Source: Roridomyces roridus | Taxonomy: Eukaryota > Basidiomycota > Agaricomycetes > Agaricales > Mycenaceae | Assembly (NCBI GenBank): GCA_029378245.1 | Contig: JARKIF010000043.1 | Coordinates: forward strand, 124,001-188,000 | DNA: 64,000 nt | Direction of reading: 5' to 3' | Shown: piece by piece, positions 11,692 through 22,504 of the stretch | How positions within the stretch are numbered: the stretch's first letter is position 1 | Layout of the letters: every line of letters starts with the position of its first letter | The notes under the pieces: model-generated | The model's database searches: none | Told to the model about the DNA's origin: nothing | The model's input: the letters and a program-made list of their open reading frames with translations, nothing else | Made by a program: the position numbers and the translations under genes

Positions 11692-12719
11692 CCTAGCTCT
11701 CTGTTGAGATTCAATGCACAGTGGTACTGTCGTTTATCGTAAAGCTTTGGGGTGGAAGAGACTCGAGGGCAAAAGCACCATGCACGAGCAAGATTTTGCT
11801 GAAATTCAAGACGTCGTATGCCGCCAAGAGAGCCACAGTGAAAAGGGTCAAACTACAAGGAACAGTGGGTTGCCTTTTATCGTTGATGTATACGAAAAAT
11901 GGTTGGCCGGTAGGGAATGGATACGAGCTGACGCGTACAGAAGGGGAGTCCGGGCCGGGCAAATGAGATAAAATCCCAAGTCCGTCCGTGCGTATGGAAG
12001 ATGGGTAGCAAATCGGGGGGGCTTGGGCAGTGAGAAGATGGTATAAACAACAACGGTAGACAGAAAGCTATGCTGGGAAATGAGCATTCGCCACATAGCC
12101 GCCTCGGCGATGCCTCGGGTAATTAGTAACCTTCGACTCACCTCGACTCAGATTTATGGAACACTTGGTAAGAATATTTTGGTATGACTCACGAGTTGAC
12201 TCACAGGATAGTATATATACGGTAGATACAGAGGGAGTTCCTCACGAGCTTGTACCACCCAGCCTTACCGCTATCGTGTGAATCTTATTCTTGATTAACG
12301 GATCTCAGTGTGAACGCACGAACTTCAACAAGCTAAGGAAAGGAAGAAGGGTGGTCGTGACGCTGTCGATTACGTAATCCGCCAGATCCTCGATGCTGCG
12401 CAAAGCAATTGAGCCTCCAAACCGGACAAGCGTCGAGGTTTAGCACCAACGTTGCACCCAAGTCATCCCGTCCCTTACGCTTCCCCAGCGTGCGTGGTAT
12501 CGCGAGCAAGAAAGCCGAGGACTAGAACCATCTGAGCTCAATGACAAGCAGCCCGACTGCGCAAGTAACACACCGCCATTAACGTTACGCTAGGTAGCGC
12601 GTCCTTGATAGTATTTGTGTCAATTCCAAAGTGAAACGGTAGGGGCAGGGTCCAAGCACGGGCAGTACGGTAAGAGCCAGCGTTTTTGCCGCTTGGTCTT
12701 CCTTGCGTTCCAATGCCAA
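11692..12719. other. No supported gene
   Basis: Overlapping open frames at 11714-11971 give basic, low-complexity translations without splice support. A possible TATA (TATATATACGG, about 12213-12223) has no exon after it. No terminal repeats or RNA gene were recognised. Confidence 0.4.
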
Positions 12720-12885
12720 TGTACCGGCGTCGGTCCTAGAAAACACATTGGTTGATCATATTGAAAGAATGCTGGGACTACACCCCACCAGAGGGTGCAA
12801 GTCATTTGTACAAACGGGCGCCCAATTGGTCAATAGGCACAGCTGAATGGCGGTAGCTCATGTGGCCAGAAATCGTCCCTAGGGC
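12720..12885 (-). pseudogene. Short DUF726 fragment (third copy)
   Basis: Matches the exon 5 / intron 4 / exon 4 part of the intact DUF726 gene (about 2450-2635) in the same orientation. A TGAAAgaATGctGGGAC block matches the intron 4 start, an AAACGGG..CCCAAyTGGTC block follows, and CGGTAGCTCATgTGGCC matches exon 4. Frame is lost. It ends where the GACCCGTC-rich repeat begins, suggesting that repeat inserted into it. Confidence 0.7.
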
Positions 12886-12889
12886 TCCG

Positions 12890-13407
12890 ACCCGGCCGTC
12901 GCTCTGACGGCTGTCATGGGAGGTTGGACGGGCCCCACCCGGCCGTCAGACCATGTTGCGAGGCCTCAAAACGGCCGGGTGGTACCCGTCAGACCCGTCA
13001 CGGCCGTCATGACGGGTTAGAGCGGTGACAGCCTTGTGACAGCCCGTGCCTCCAGCTAAATCAACCATCAGATTGATGTAAACGTGATGCCGACATCAAA
13101 ATTACGGATTGGTACTCGGGAAGCCTCCAGAAGCGCAGTAGTGGGCCATCGGGAAGATTGCCGATGACCCAGGTGCGCTACCCCTGGAGCATCAAGTGAT
13201 GATGGCAGCTTGGCATGTGTAGTTAGTCGAGGACCCGTCACCACCCGTCATGGCCCGTCGACGGCCGGGAACGGGTACCCCGTCAGCCAAGGAACCGGAC
13301 CCGGACCCGGCCGTCAAAATTGTGGCTTCAGAGAGCTGTACGGCCGGGCCGGCACCCGTCGTGACGGCTCGTTGACCCGTCATTTTGACGGTCGGGTCGG
13401 AGCATCA
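12890..13407. repeat. GACCCGTC / GACGGC-rich MITE-like repeat
   Basis: About 520 bp filled with GACCCGTC, CCCGGCCGTC and reverse-complement motifs. CTCCGACCCGGCCGTC near the left end is mirrored by GACGGTCGGGTCGGAG near the right end, giving an inverted terminal structure. Target duplications could not be identified. Non-coding. Probably a non-autonomous DNA element of unknown superfamily. Confidence 0.5.
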
Positions 13408-15499
13408 GGAAAAATTCACCTGACGATGGTGTTCAATGTAGATAACATAGATCGGGTAGTGCCATCGACATCCCCCTGGTTTATAGGACTCTGTAGCTTA
13501 CCCGTTAAATTATAGTTTACTATGGTGATCTACATTTCTTGGCAGGTGATTGATGTCAAGTCGTAGATCTGTAAGGTTGTAGTAGAACATCGACCAACAT
13601 ATGTCGGGGTAAACACCAGTTGACTCACCATATTCAAAGCCCAACTCGTGTATTCAGGAAGCGCGCAAAGGGGCAGAAAAGGAAGATTGATATTAGCGCA
13701 GCTGTGGATTAGGTATCTACTTGTCCTCCTCCTCGTCCTCAGCGCACATTCCCCATCTTCATCCTCCGCATCCCGCCCATGACCCCGCCCTCCTCAAACT
13801 TCTTCAGCACGGGTTTGGCAGCAGAACGAATGTTGCTGGACAATGTTGTCAGCAGAGATGACAGGCAATAATGAAAGACACACCATCAGCGTCGCCTTGC
13901 AAAATACTCGAGTCGGGAGAGCAGAGAAGGGTGGCGGCAGGGTCACGGCAGCAGTCTGTGAGCCTTAACAGACTGTCAGCACGCGTCTCGTATCAAGGGA
14001 ACTAGTAAACACACCGGCGGTAATGCATCGAGCTCTGCGCAAGTGACGAGGTCGACGTCAACGTCGGCAGCTGACAGCAGAGCTCGGCGGACCGGAGTCA
14101 GAGAATGGGCACGCAGGTGCGGTTGTCAATGGTGAGGATCTATCAGACCGATAAGAGAGACAGGACTGGAGGGAGGAGAGACAGACACACCAGCCCGACC
14201 CATAGGCTTTTTTGCGCAGACAGTGCGGTCCACAGGCAGTGGAGAGCTGGAGCTGAGACTCGCAGCCCTGTGGCCAGAGCATCTGAGATTGAGGGTAACC
14301 TGAAAGACGGTGAGAGATGGCGCAAGGTGTGAGAACCGGGGAGACGTGTGTTGAGAACTGGTTTCACCGCCATTGAGCGAAAGGGGGGAGGGGAGGGAGA
14401 ATCGAGATGGAGGTCAGAAGAAGAAGGGTGGTTGTTGACGGCCGCTGATGTCTTTCCGAATCGAGTCATCAACCAACATCACGTGTGGTATCGGGCATGG
14501 AAACGCCGGTATCCACGTCATACGGCAAGGGACTTGTCGAAATTCTCCATTTCCCCTCGCTCTGCTCTGCGTCTCTCTGCGTCTGCCGTTGATCGAATTC
14601 ACAATAAGTACATCCGCGGGCTCACTGACACCGGTCAGCACCCAGCTTAGCGTGACGCCGCGGGGCTCGGAGCTTCCGCTGACCTCCGCTGACTTTCTCG
14701 GATTCTCGATTGGAAATGAGTCAAACAAGCAAGAACCTGGCTGGCCAACGTTGGTGATATTCTCCCAGCCCGCAGTCAAATAGCTGATGTATATTCTGGT
14801 ATCTTCCACATAAGCTAGATTGCATGGCATAACAATGGCACCGATCAACAGTGATCTACATCTTCCCGCGCATCAACTACCATGTCAACATTGGCTACAG
14901 AGCCGATGCACGGAGCTATGCGGACCAATGATGCCCATCATATCTTTGGCGTGCAGCAAATTCTTTGGCGATTTTTCCGGATGAGCCCTAATCGTCCCCG
15001 GGGCGATACACATTGTCAGTCATCGGGTCTTGCGTAACATCGCATAGTGCGGGCTGCAGTGGCTCGTCAGCACAATCCAGATATTTGGAAAGTATCTTAC
15101 CCGAAGAAATCGAAAGCACACTATCGCACAAGCCTCCCGATCTGGGTCCAAAAGCCCGCTGACGTCGGATGAGACCGTTCGTAACTTTTGTCTGCTTTTT
15201 AGCACGAATGCGCTCCCACCTCCCGAAGTTGTCAAGAGTCCATATCGCGCCGCAGCCAAGCCCGCGAACAAAGAACATATCAAGGCGTTTGAGCACCGGA
15301 GGGCCAGCGCTCGCGAACGCTTCGACTGGGAAACAATTAGTCATGATGCAAGGAGAATAAAAACAAGTGTACTTGCAGAGAGGAGTCCGTCAATATTGAA
15401 GGTCGTAATAATTACAGTTGCCGCGATTTCCAGCCCGTTGAAAGCCGAGGGCTACAAACCTTTGAGTAAAATGTCCCACAACCCAAAGACAACGCACCT
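13408..15499 (-). other. Gene-like minus-strand exons of unknown identity, not a coherent gene
   Basis: Several short exon-like blocks with plausible splice sites occur on the minus strand. One at 14290-14170 (ISDALATGLRVSAPALHCLW) has a GTGTGT...GATAG intron after it. One at 14100-14030 contains LLSAADVDVDLVTCAELDALPP. A C-terminal-like block at 13845-13740 includes PVLKKFEEGGVMGGM. Another open stretch (14988-15344) begins with an ATG at 15344. Frames do not all connect, so this may be a decaying multi-exon gene. No family recognised. The first 300 bases (13408-13690) hold nothing identifiable. Confidence 0.3.
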
Positions 15500-17060
15500 T
15501 TGAACGCGATATCCGTCGACGGTGGTGCTAGTCGTTCTCCAGCGCAATCGTCCTGAAGAAGCTCGATCCGAAGATCCCGAGCAGCACCACCCTCCGGACT
15601 CCTTCGCCGCGAGAGGGACAGAGAAGAACGTTGCGCTCATGGCGGGCTTTGAAGTCGAATCCACAACAGATCGGTATCCGAGTTGCCTGGTCTTCGGAAC
15701 GGGAGGAAGGGCAGTAAGGGCAGTGGCTGGAGTATCGAATCGTTGCGATAAATCATCCCCAAGGGTGTGGAATGCATGATGTCGGAGAATACTTCGGCTC
15801 GCGGGGGACGAGCAGGGTCGAGGTCGAGGTCGGGATCGTTTTTTTTTGCCACATTAGTCGCCCTAAAGAGGTAACGGGTCAGTTTAGGAGACTGAAAACA
15901 TTCTGGGACCACTCACTCGGTCTTCCAAGGTGTAATCCGCACAAAACGGAGCGAGAATCAAAGGCGTGCATGTGCGGTAAGCTCATGAGACGAGCAATCT
16001 TGTCGCCACTCTCCAGCCTCGTGCTGGACCCGCTACCACCGCTGCTTGCACGGAAAAGATGCATGTAGAAGTATTGATGTAGGCCAGAAACAACTGTGGC
16101 GCCCGCCCAGCGAAAGTCGATCTTTAGCGCCTCTTTTTCGAGCAGAACCCGGCATCGTCATAAACGCGTCCACAACAAGCAGAAGGAAGAGGTCGCAGAG
16201 GGCGGTGCATGGGATGGGGGATCATGTTTCCAGAGAGTGTGGTGCTTTCTGGAAACGTGTGGTGGATGCTCTGGGAATCACAGCCTGTTCGTTCGAGAGC
16301 GCAGCGCATAAGGACTGTCCGTCTGGCGTCTCGCATTCGGGGCCGGCCACGGTGGGGGGTCGTCATCAAGGCAGGCGGGGAGTCTGACGAGAGCCAGAGC
16401 CACAGCTTTCATTGCACACCGTGCTGCTACGCGGGCCCTTCTTCGCAGACTCAGACTGCTGCTCTATCCGCCTCACTTAGAAAAAAGAAGCAATCCAAAT
16501 AGCGAATTAATCTCGTACCTCGAGCCTCCAATTCCAGTCCTCCTGGCCAGTCATGGGCCATCTCAGACTCTTGAGAGAGCGCAGTCCGACGTCCAATGCG
16601 CTGGCCCTCCGTAGACAGACCGAGAATCCCATCCTCCTCGTCACGGTTGATCATGACTCGGCAGTCGGAGATGAATGGTTAGTTCTCGTGTTGGCCATGC
16701 TTCAGGTTCCAGGCACAATTCGCTCGGACTCTACGTCAAGGCAGCTATCCGAAAGCTCGTGTTTATCGGCGCGCTGGTGTAGTTGGTGTCCTTGGCTGAC
16801 GAGAATGCGCAGCAGTGACAAGTCGCCATTTTTCTGTTTAATCCAGGCCTGCCAGCCAGAGCATATACTCCCTCGTCATCGTCGTCTAGGTCGAAAGCGC
16901 ATGGGTGCGATCAGTTGTCGAGCTCCGTAGAGTGGTGGTGAGCCGAGAGCAAGAGGTCAATCAGTGATTAGATCGGGTTCAGGACAGTGGTCGAAGACTT
17001 CGACGATGGACAGAATGTGTAGAGCAAGCAATATCCTGGGGTGTGAATTCATCGAGTAGT
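15500..17060 (-). pseudogene. Decayed second copy of the DUF726 gene
   Basis: Collinear with 2150-4920 of the intact gene, same orientation, with large deletions. 15.63-15.70 matches the CATCGGTATCTGAC region of exon 5. 15.89-16.07 matches intron 4/exon 4 (GAGAATCAAAGGC.TG.A..TGCGGTA, GCACGGAAAAG). 16.12-16.22 matches exon 2 (TCGAGCAGAACCCGG, GGTCGCAGAGG). 16.87-17.0 matches exon 1 (TCGTCGTCTAGGTCGAA, GTGGTGAGCCGAGAG). Multiple indels and stops break every frame. The upstream match continues on the far side of two inserted elements at 18589, proving those insertions came after the duplication. Confidence 0.85.
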
Positions 17061-17079
17061 ACAACAAATATTGGGTAGT

Positions 17080-18105
17080 CACAGCGAAAGTCCAGGAATT
17101 TCGGGGCCTTTTAAGATAGCTACGCTTTTGGAAATATCATGATGTAATTAAATTGGCTCAAAACCAGCCTTGAAATGGAAAGTTGAGGACCATTCGAAAG
17201 GTGATCCGAATTACGAAGAATCAAGGTTCAAAACGGTGGCCACGAAACACGAGGTTTCGAAATACATTTAGTGGGCCTCAAAATCTGACTTGAAAAGACG
17301 TGAATCAAGCCAGTTGAAAGCAATTTCGAAATGCAAAGTAAAATGGCTGTTTAAAGGTATTTTAAAAGTCGCCAGATCACTACTGATTTCGGCGCCGCCG
17401 AAAGAATAGCTTTCAAATCAAATTTCAAGGCCGCCGAAAAGGGAGCCGATATTTGGCATTTCGACTTCATTTAAATCCATCGGCCGATGGTTGGTGGACG
17501 GTCGGCGGACGGTCTGCCGATGGTCTGCCGATGGTCTGCCGATGGTCTGCCGATGGTCTGCCGATGGTCTGCCGATGGTCTGCCGATGATCGGTGAATGG
17601 TCGGCGGGTGATCGGCCGATGGTCGGCAGCCAAATTCAGTTTGTCTTTGCCTTTTGTATTCTTTTATCTACCTTGGCTTGTGATACACGGCCGACCGTCG
17701 GCCGATGGATTTAAATGAAGTCGAAATGCCAAATATCGGCTCCCTTTTCGGCGGCCTTGAAATTTGATTTGAAAGCTATTCTTTCGGCGGCGCCGAAATC
17801 AGTAGTGATCTGGCGACTTTTAAAATACCTTTAAACAGCCATTTTACTTTGCGTGTCGAAATTGCTTTCAACTGTCTTGATTCACGTCTTTTCAAGTCAG
17901 ATTTTGAGGCCTGCTAAATGTATTTCGAAACCTCGTGTTTCGTGGCCACCGTTTTGAATATTGATTCTTCGTAATTCGGATCACCTTTCGAATGGTCCTC
18001 AACTTTCCATTTCAAGGCTGTTTTTGAGCCAATTTAATTACATTATGATATTTCCAAAAGCATAGCTATCTTAAAAGGCCCCGAAATTCCTGAACTTTCG
18101 CTGTG
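17080..18105. mobile_element. Foldback MITE (1,026 bp) of the same family as the 15.5 kb CACTA element
   Basis: Arms of about 430 bp are inverted copies of each other, starting CACAGCGAAAGTCCAGGAAT and ending in CGCTGTG, with AGT duplicated on both sides (17077-17079, 18106-18108). The arms align throughout with the terminal repeats at 21905 and 37386; shared blocks include GGAAAGTTGAGGACCAT, AAAGGTATTTTAAAA and GAGCCGATATTTGG. Only a GGTCTGCCGAT tandem array and a short spacer lie between the arms. It has no gene, so any movement must use another element's transposase; the 21905-37386 element is the obvious candidate source. Confidence 0.9.
17504..17590 (+). repeat. 11-bp tandem repeat inside the foldback MITE
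   Basis: About seven consecutive copies of GGTCTGCCGAT without spacers. The same CCGATGGTC core forms longer, more diverged repeats just inside the terminal repeats of the 15.5 kb element (22313-22430), so it may be a subterminal binding site of the transposition machinery that has been amplified. Confidence 0.85.
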
Positions 18106-18113
18106 AGTACAGA

Positions 18114-18580
18114 CAAGGGGCACCAAAGATAAGGAATTTCCTATTATGGGAGGGGAGGGGGGGGGGTCCCTCCAAGGACTGAAAAAAAAGTTTTGTACCA
18201 AATTTCCGCAGACACTGGAAAGGCCCTGTTTGCATAGTAGGCCACTGGAAAGAGCCCCAGAGGACTTTCTCAATTTTTTCGGTACATGGTCCCGACTTGG
18301 TCACGTGTCCCATTAGTCACGTGCTCTGGTCACATGTGGACCCTCGTCAATTCAGAATCTTGATGGAAAACCCTCATCTTGGGTTCCAGAGCTGATAGAA
18401 TAGACTGGAGGCCCTTGGGAGGCATGTACAGGTAGCAGGGGGGCCAAAATACCCAAAATAATGTGATTTGATGCGTCCCAAAAGGAAATTTCCTTTTATA
18501 GAGGGGGGGAGGGTCTGCCGATTTGGCTGAAAAAAAAAATTCGAGGTGATGTGCTAGTCTCTTATCTTTGGTGCCCCTTG
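18114..18580. mobile_element. hAT-type MITE with perfect 8-bp target duplication AGTACAGA
   Basis: Ends are CAAGGGGCACCAAAGATAAG and its exact reverse complement. AGTACAGA is present at 18106-18113 and 18581-18588. The 467 bp interior is non-coding and contains G-runs and an A-tract. 8-bp duplications with a CA-GGG-type tip are typical of hAT elements. Its target duplication begins with the AGT duplicated by the neighbouring foldback element, so the hAT MITE landed later, exactly at that element's edge. Confidence 0.92.
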
Positions 18581-18588
18581 AGTACAGA

Positions 18589-20760
18589 TACGAATACACT
18601 ACAGAAGTTTTATCGAAATGCGATGATGTGCACTTTGCGAGGTCTGGAGAAAAGGTCAGTCCAAGTCGCTGAAGAGGACGGCGATAACATACGCGTTGGA
18701 GAAGTGGTTTGTACGTCTAGCGGACCCATTCAGAACCCGCACCGCTTTAATGGTCCTCTCGCGCGCGGCAGACACGAAAAGTTTCAATTCATATTCGTCT
18801 TCGAGCACCTGGGATGGGATAGAGCCTGTTGTTGTGGATAGAATGTAGACAGACTTGAGTGTAGATGTGCAGAGCGTTGTTGTTACAATCCTAGGTCGCG
18901 GAAGATCTCAGAGGTAGTCGGGGAGCCATCCTGGGAATCAAAGCGAAGATGGGATGGCGTCCGTGGGTGCTTGCGGGCAGTGAGAAGAGGCCGACGAGGG
19001 GTCGATGGTGGCAGTCCCAACGAATTCTCCAACGTGAAAGACAGAGAAAGGTTGACGGAGAAATCTCCAGAACAATCCTTTTCCGTTTGTGCGCGTTGGA
19101 ACGTGAAAGTCGGGAGACTGCGGGCGTTGCTAGGGTTGACGGAGTGTTGAGCCGCACTGGCCCCGGTGTGCTGTTCGGGTCCTACGACGAGGTCAGTATC
19201 GGAGCAGGAACACAGATGGAGGCACACACCTCGTAATTGACGCAAAGATCCTCCAAGTCCAGGCAACGGCCTCGAGGAGCTGGAGATCCAATAGCTTGAA
19301 CTAGGGGCGTAAATGGAGGCCTGGAATTCGTTGTCGAAGGAGACGCCACTGGCGCTGGTGCCTGGAGGAATAGTCACGACACATATATTGAGGGGAAAAT
19401 GCGAAATACCGGTGGGAGGAGGTCCCAGATGGTGGCCTTGATTAAACGCTTCATCTTGAAGGATTGGTAGAGAGCGAAAAGAGCATGGTCCTCTGGAAGA
19501 TAATGGTGAGCTACTGGGCAGAAAAATATCAGAACAGACAGACCTGGAGTCGACCGATTGACATTGCGCAACTCGTTCTGCCTTTGGGATATCTTAGAGC
19601 GTATTTGAGTCAAGGGGCTCCAAGAACTAGAATAATTAAATCACCTTGGGAATCAGTGATCCTGAGGGTGCTGAACACAAATAAAATTACCACAGGGTGA
19701 AGGGATAAGTGGTTGGTGAGTTATGAGCCTCAAGATTATTCCTATATCAGGTTTATCAGGTGTGTTACAGCATGGACAGCCACGCTGATAAGTGGGAATC
19801 AATCACGTGCATCGCTGGCCGGATGACATCAACCTCAAGGTATTCCCATCCACATACATGTTTTATTAGTTCTGAAGCAACTGACACCAATAGGATGGCA
19901 GGAGCATACATGCCTCGGTGAAATCGGGACCAAAATATGTGGTATTACCCAATGGGGATTAACCCAAAAAGGAAATTTCCTTATGGGGAGGGGGGGAGGG
20001 TAGGCCGATTTGGCTGAAAAAAAAAATTGGGGTGATGTACTAAACTCTTATCTTTGGTGCCCCTTGATTTGAGTGACAACGGGCAAGACAAGGGGCGGAA
20101 ACTCACAACTGACGGCGCGCCTTGTTCCCCACCTCGATGAGAGACGTGAAGATGAGAACCAGGAAGGCCTGCACTCTCCACTTCGTCCACCAAAGCACCA
20201 ATCCAGATGAAAAACACGTTCCCTGCACAACCCTCCCCAATAGAGACCGCCTCTTCGTTGGCGATTTGAAGCATAAGGGCACCAAGGACGCCCCGTGAAA
20301 TGATACAAGTCTCCAGACTCTGTGTCCAGGATTGAGATCGACAGGTAGAGATGGGGAAGGAGCAGTAGCTTACGTTGGTCAAACCGTCCTCGAATCCGCC
20401 CTGAAGCAATGTCGATGTGCGGATCGCCTCGCCAAAAGCGCCATGGAGACGATACCGTCCTGGTCCCCATGAGCAACGGCCTCGCCAGGACGCAAAACAT
20501 ACCTAGTGCAATGAGACGGTTCTTGGCGTCGTGGGCAGCGGCCAGGGCGGCATGCCAAGCGGATTCAGAGTCGGGAGCAGACGGCCTTGTGAAGTCGGGC
20601 GATGCAATGGACTCGCGCATCGCCTGGCTAACGTGTTTGTCGGTATTCTTGAGGGTTGGCGCAGAGGAAGCTTCATCAGTCGCGTCCAGTGTTGGTTTGC
20701 GTGTGTGTGAGGAGATGTTGCGCGTCGACATGGAGGAAGGAGGGAAGGAGTGATTGATCA
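18589..20760 (-). pseudogene. Decayed duplicate of the gene upstream of DUF726
   Basis: 18589-18750 resumes the match to 4920-5080 of the intact locus (GAGAAAAGGTCAG.CCAAGTCGCT, then GTCTAGCGG). 18.89-19.2 matches 5.17-5.37 (GTCGCGGAAGAT.TCAGAG, GGGCGTTGCTAG.GTTGACG). Further toward 20760 there is coding-like minus-strand sequence starting with an ATG near 20731 (MSTRNISSHTRKPT) and blocks such as AWHAALAAAHDAKNRLIALG and GVLGALMLQIANEEA. The frames do not join. It is interrupted by a hAT MITE at 19611-20066. Function unknown; see 5040-6315 for the better-preserved but also broken copy. Confidence 0.5.
19611..20066. mobile_element. Second hAT-type MITE of the same family, 8-bp duplication ATTTGAGT
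   Basis: Left end CAAGGGGCTCCAAGA, right end CTTATCTTTGGTGCCCCTTG, with ATTTGAGT at 19603-19610 and 20067-20074. The right-hand ~100 bp (GGAAATTTCCTT, GGGGAGGG, GCCGATTTGGCTGAAAAAAA) is nearly the same as in the 18114-18580 copy; the left half has diverged. 456 bp, non-coding. Confidence 0.9.
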
Positions 20761-21069
20761 CCTCGCAAGGAAAATTTCAAGTCAAGCGGTAACGAGTTCG
20801 CCCATCCTCAGCGGGTAATAGTACCATGCTCGTAAAGTACATTCAGAATCTATGTATTTTTACGCTTGCCTGGCTCAGCTCACGTTCCACTGGTCAACGT
20901 TCTCTCCCCGACTTTTTGATTCGCCGACAGTGGGTCATTTGCACAGCGTGGAGGATTATTCAAACACTCCTATTGAGGGGAGAAGATGAAGATTGCCGCG
21001 TACTAAGACGCATTCAGACACTGACACTAAAACCCGAATCCGTGCAGCACTATATCGCATCAGGCCAAC

Positions 21070-21904
21070 GGCAGCGGAGAGTCGGTTGCTCTCCCTAGTT
21101 TGGAAGAGGCGTTGCCGGAGGACGAAGAGATGGATGGCCTGACGCTTGGCAGTGGGGCGACGTTGATGTATGTCGCCTCTTACCACCATATTCATGACAA
21201 CTGACACGACGCATAGAACGATAGTGTGCGCTCGTCGATGGCAAGTCCGCGGAGGGCCCACGTATGTCGTCTTCTCACCCGTGATTCCTCAAATCTCACC
21301 TGTGTATGTAGATTGAAGACGACGAAAGCTCGGTCGCGTCCTTGCCCAGACCCACTCGTATGTAGGTAACGTCGCTTGCCGTTCTCTGTCCAATAATGGT
21401 CTGTCAGCACCTTCGTCGTGTGCGCTCGGCTTACTGATCCTTTTTGGCAGGTACCACCTTCTAATAATAAAGGGTGCCAGCCAGCCGTCGTTTCTGCCCA
21501 GTTGGAGGACCGTACGATGGGAGAGGAGAAGGGGATGCAAACGGAGGGAGACAGCTGTCTTGGTGATGAATCCAATTTCGCCGTGTGTCACCTCTTCTTT
21601 GATGTTTCAGAACTAAAGCCCACGCGCAGGACGCTGATATTGGTTCCGTGTCTACTAGGTTTTCCCGTACTACTCCGACGCGGCGGCATGTACGTTGACC
21701 GACCCATCTCTGTCTCTCGCTTGCTAATTTATTCACAGGGCGCAACCTTTACGCCCTCCTCCTCGACGCACAGCCCGTTCTCCCAACGGAGCTGCAACAT
21801 CGCAGATACGGACAACCAGTCGGAAGCACCATCTAAGCCTCGGCCAGCCAGCTTCTCGGATGCAAGTACTCCACGCCCAGCTCTATCCGCACAAAACCCT
21901 CACT
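21070..21904 (+). pseudogene. Inverted decayed copy of unknown gene X, broken by the CACTA element
   Basis: Reverse complement of about 50450-51100. Shared blocks: GAGGCGTTGCC.GAGGACGAAGAGATGGATGG, GTATGTCGCCTCTTACCACCATAT, AACG.CAGTGTGCGCTCGTCGATG (near-identical), TTGGAGGACCGTACGATGGGA and CCCAGCTCTATC.GC.CAAAACCCT. Frames are broken in both copies. The match stops at the element border (21904) and resumes at 37387 for ~115 bp. Confidence 0.8.
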
Positions 21905-22314
21905 CACAGCGAAATTCCAGGAATTTAAGGGCCTTTTAAGATGTCTACGCTTTCGGTAATATCGTAATCAATTTAACGGGGCCCGAAACTGACCTTGAAA
22001 TGGAAAGTTGAGGACCATTTGAAAGGTGATCCGATTTGCAATCAATCAAGAAGCAAAACGATGGCCGCGGAAGTTGGGATATCAAATTACCTTTCGTTGA
22101 CCATGAAATCTGAGTTGAAAAAATGTGAATCCAGAGACTTTAAAGCAGTTTCGAAAGTCAGAGTAAAAGTGCTGTCTAAAGGTATTTTAAAACTCGGCAA
22201 ATCACTGCTGATTTCGGCCCCGCCTCAAGATCAACTTTTCAATCTAATTTCAGGGCCGCCGAAAGGGGAGCCGATATTTGGAATTTCGGCATCATTTAAA
22301 TCCATCGGCCGACC
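21905..22314 (+). repeat. Left terminal inverted repeat of the 15.5 kb element
   Basis: About 410 bp, near-identical to the reverse complement of 36975-37386 up to the CATCGGCCGACC block. Non-coding. AT-rich outer part and a conserved inner GAGCCGATATTTGGAATTTC. Confidence 0.95.
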
Positions 22315-22430
22315 GTCTGCCGATGGTCGTCGAACCGTCCGCCGATGGTCGTCGAATCGCCCGCCGATGGTCGTCGAATCGCTCGCCGATGGTCGTCGAA
22401 TCGCCCGCCGATGGTCGGTGGACCATCTAC
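22313..22430 (+). repeat. Subterminal ~21-bp repeats (GCCGATGGTCGTCGAATCG type)
   Basis: Four to five tandem units of the form CCGCCGATGGTCGTCGAATC follow the left terminal repeat directly. Two such units are also found at the right end (about 36930-36970, inverted). Subterminal repeats of this kind are the known binding sites of the accessory protein in plant CACTA elements; the same role here is inference. Confidence 0.8.
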
Positions 22431-22504
22431 CATCGGCGGATCACCGTGGTTGATCTGCCGGGGCGTGCACTTGCTGCAAATCAGGATTCAAATGGATGTA
22501 TTAA

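Noticed and set aside
12846..12885. A new short gene next to the GACCCGTC repeat
   Set aside because: The sequence aligns to exon 4 of DUF726, so it is a fragment of that gene.
17504..17590. Regular short repeats resembling a CRISPR array
   Set aside because: The 11-bp units are directly adjacent with no unique spacers, sit inside a foldback transposon, and the genome is eukaryotic.
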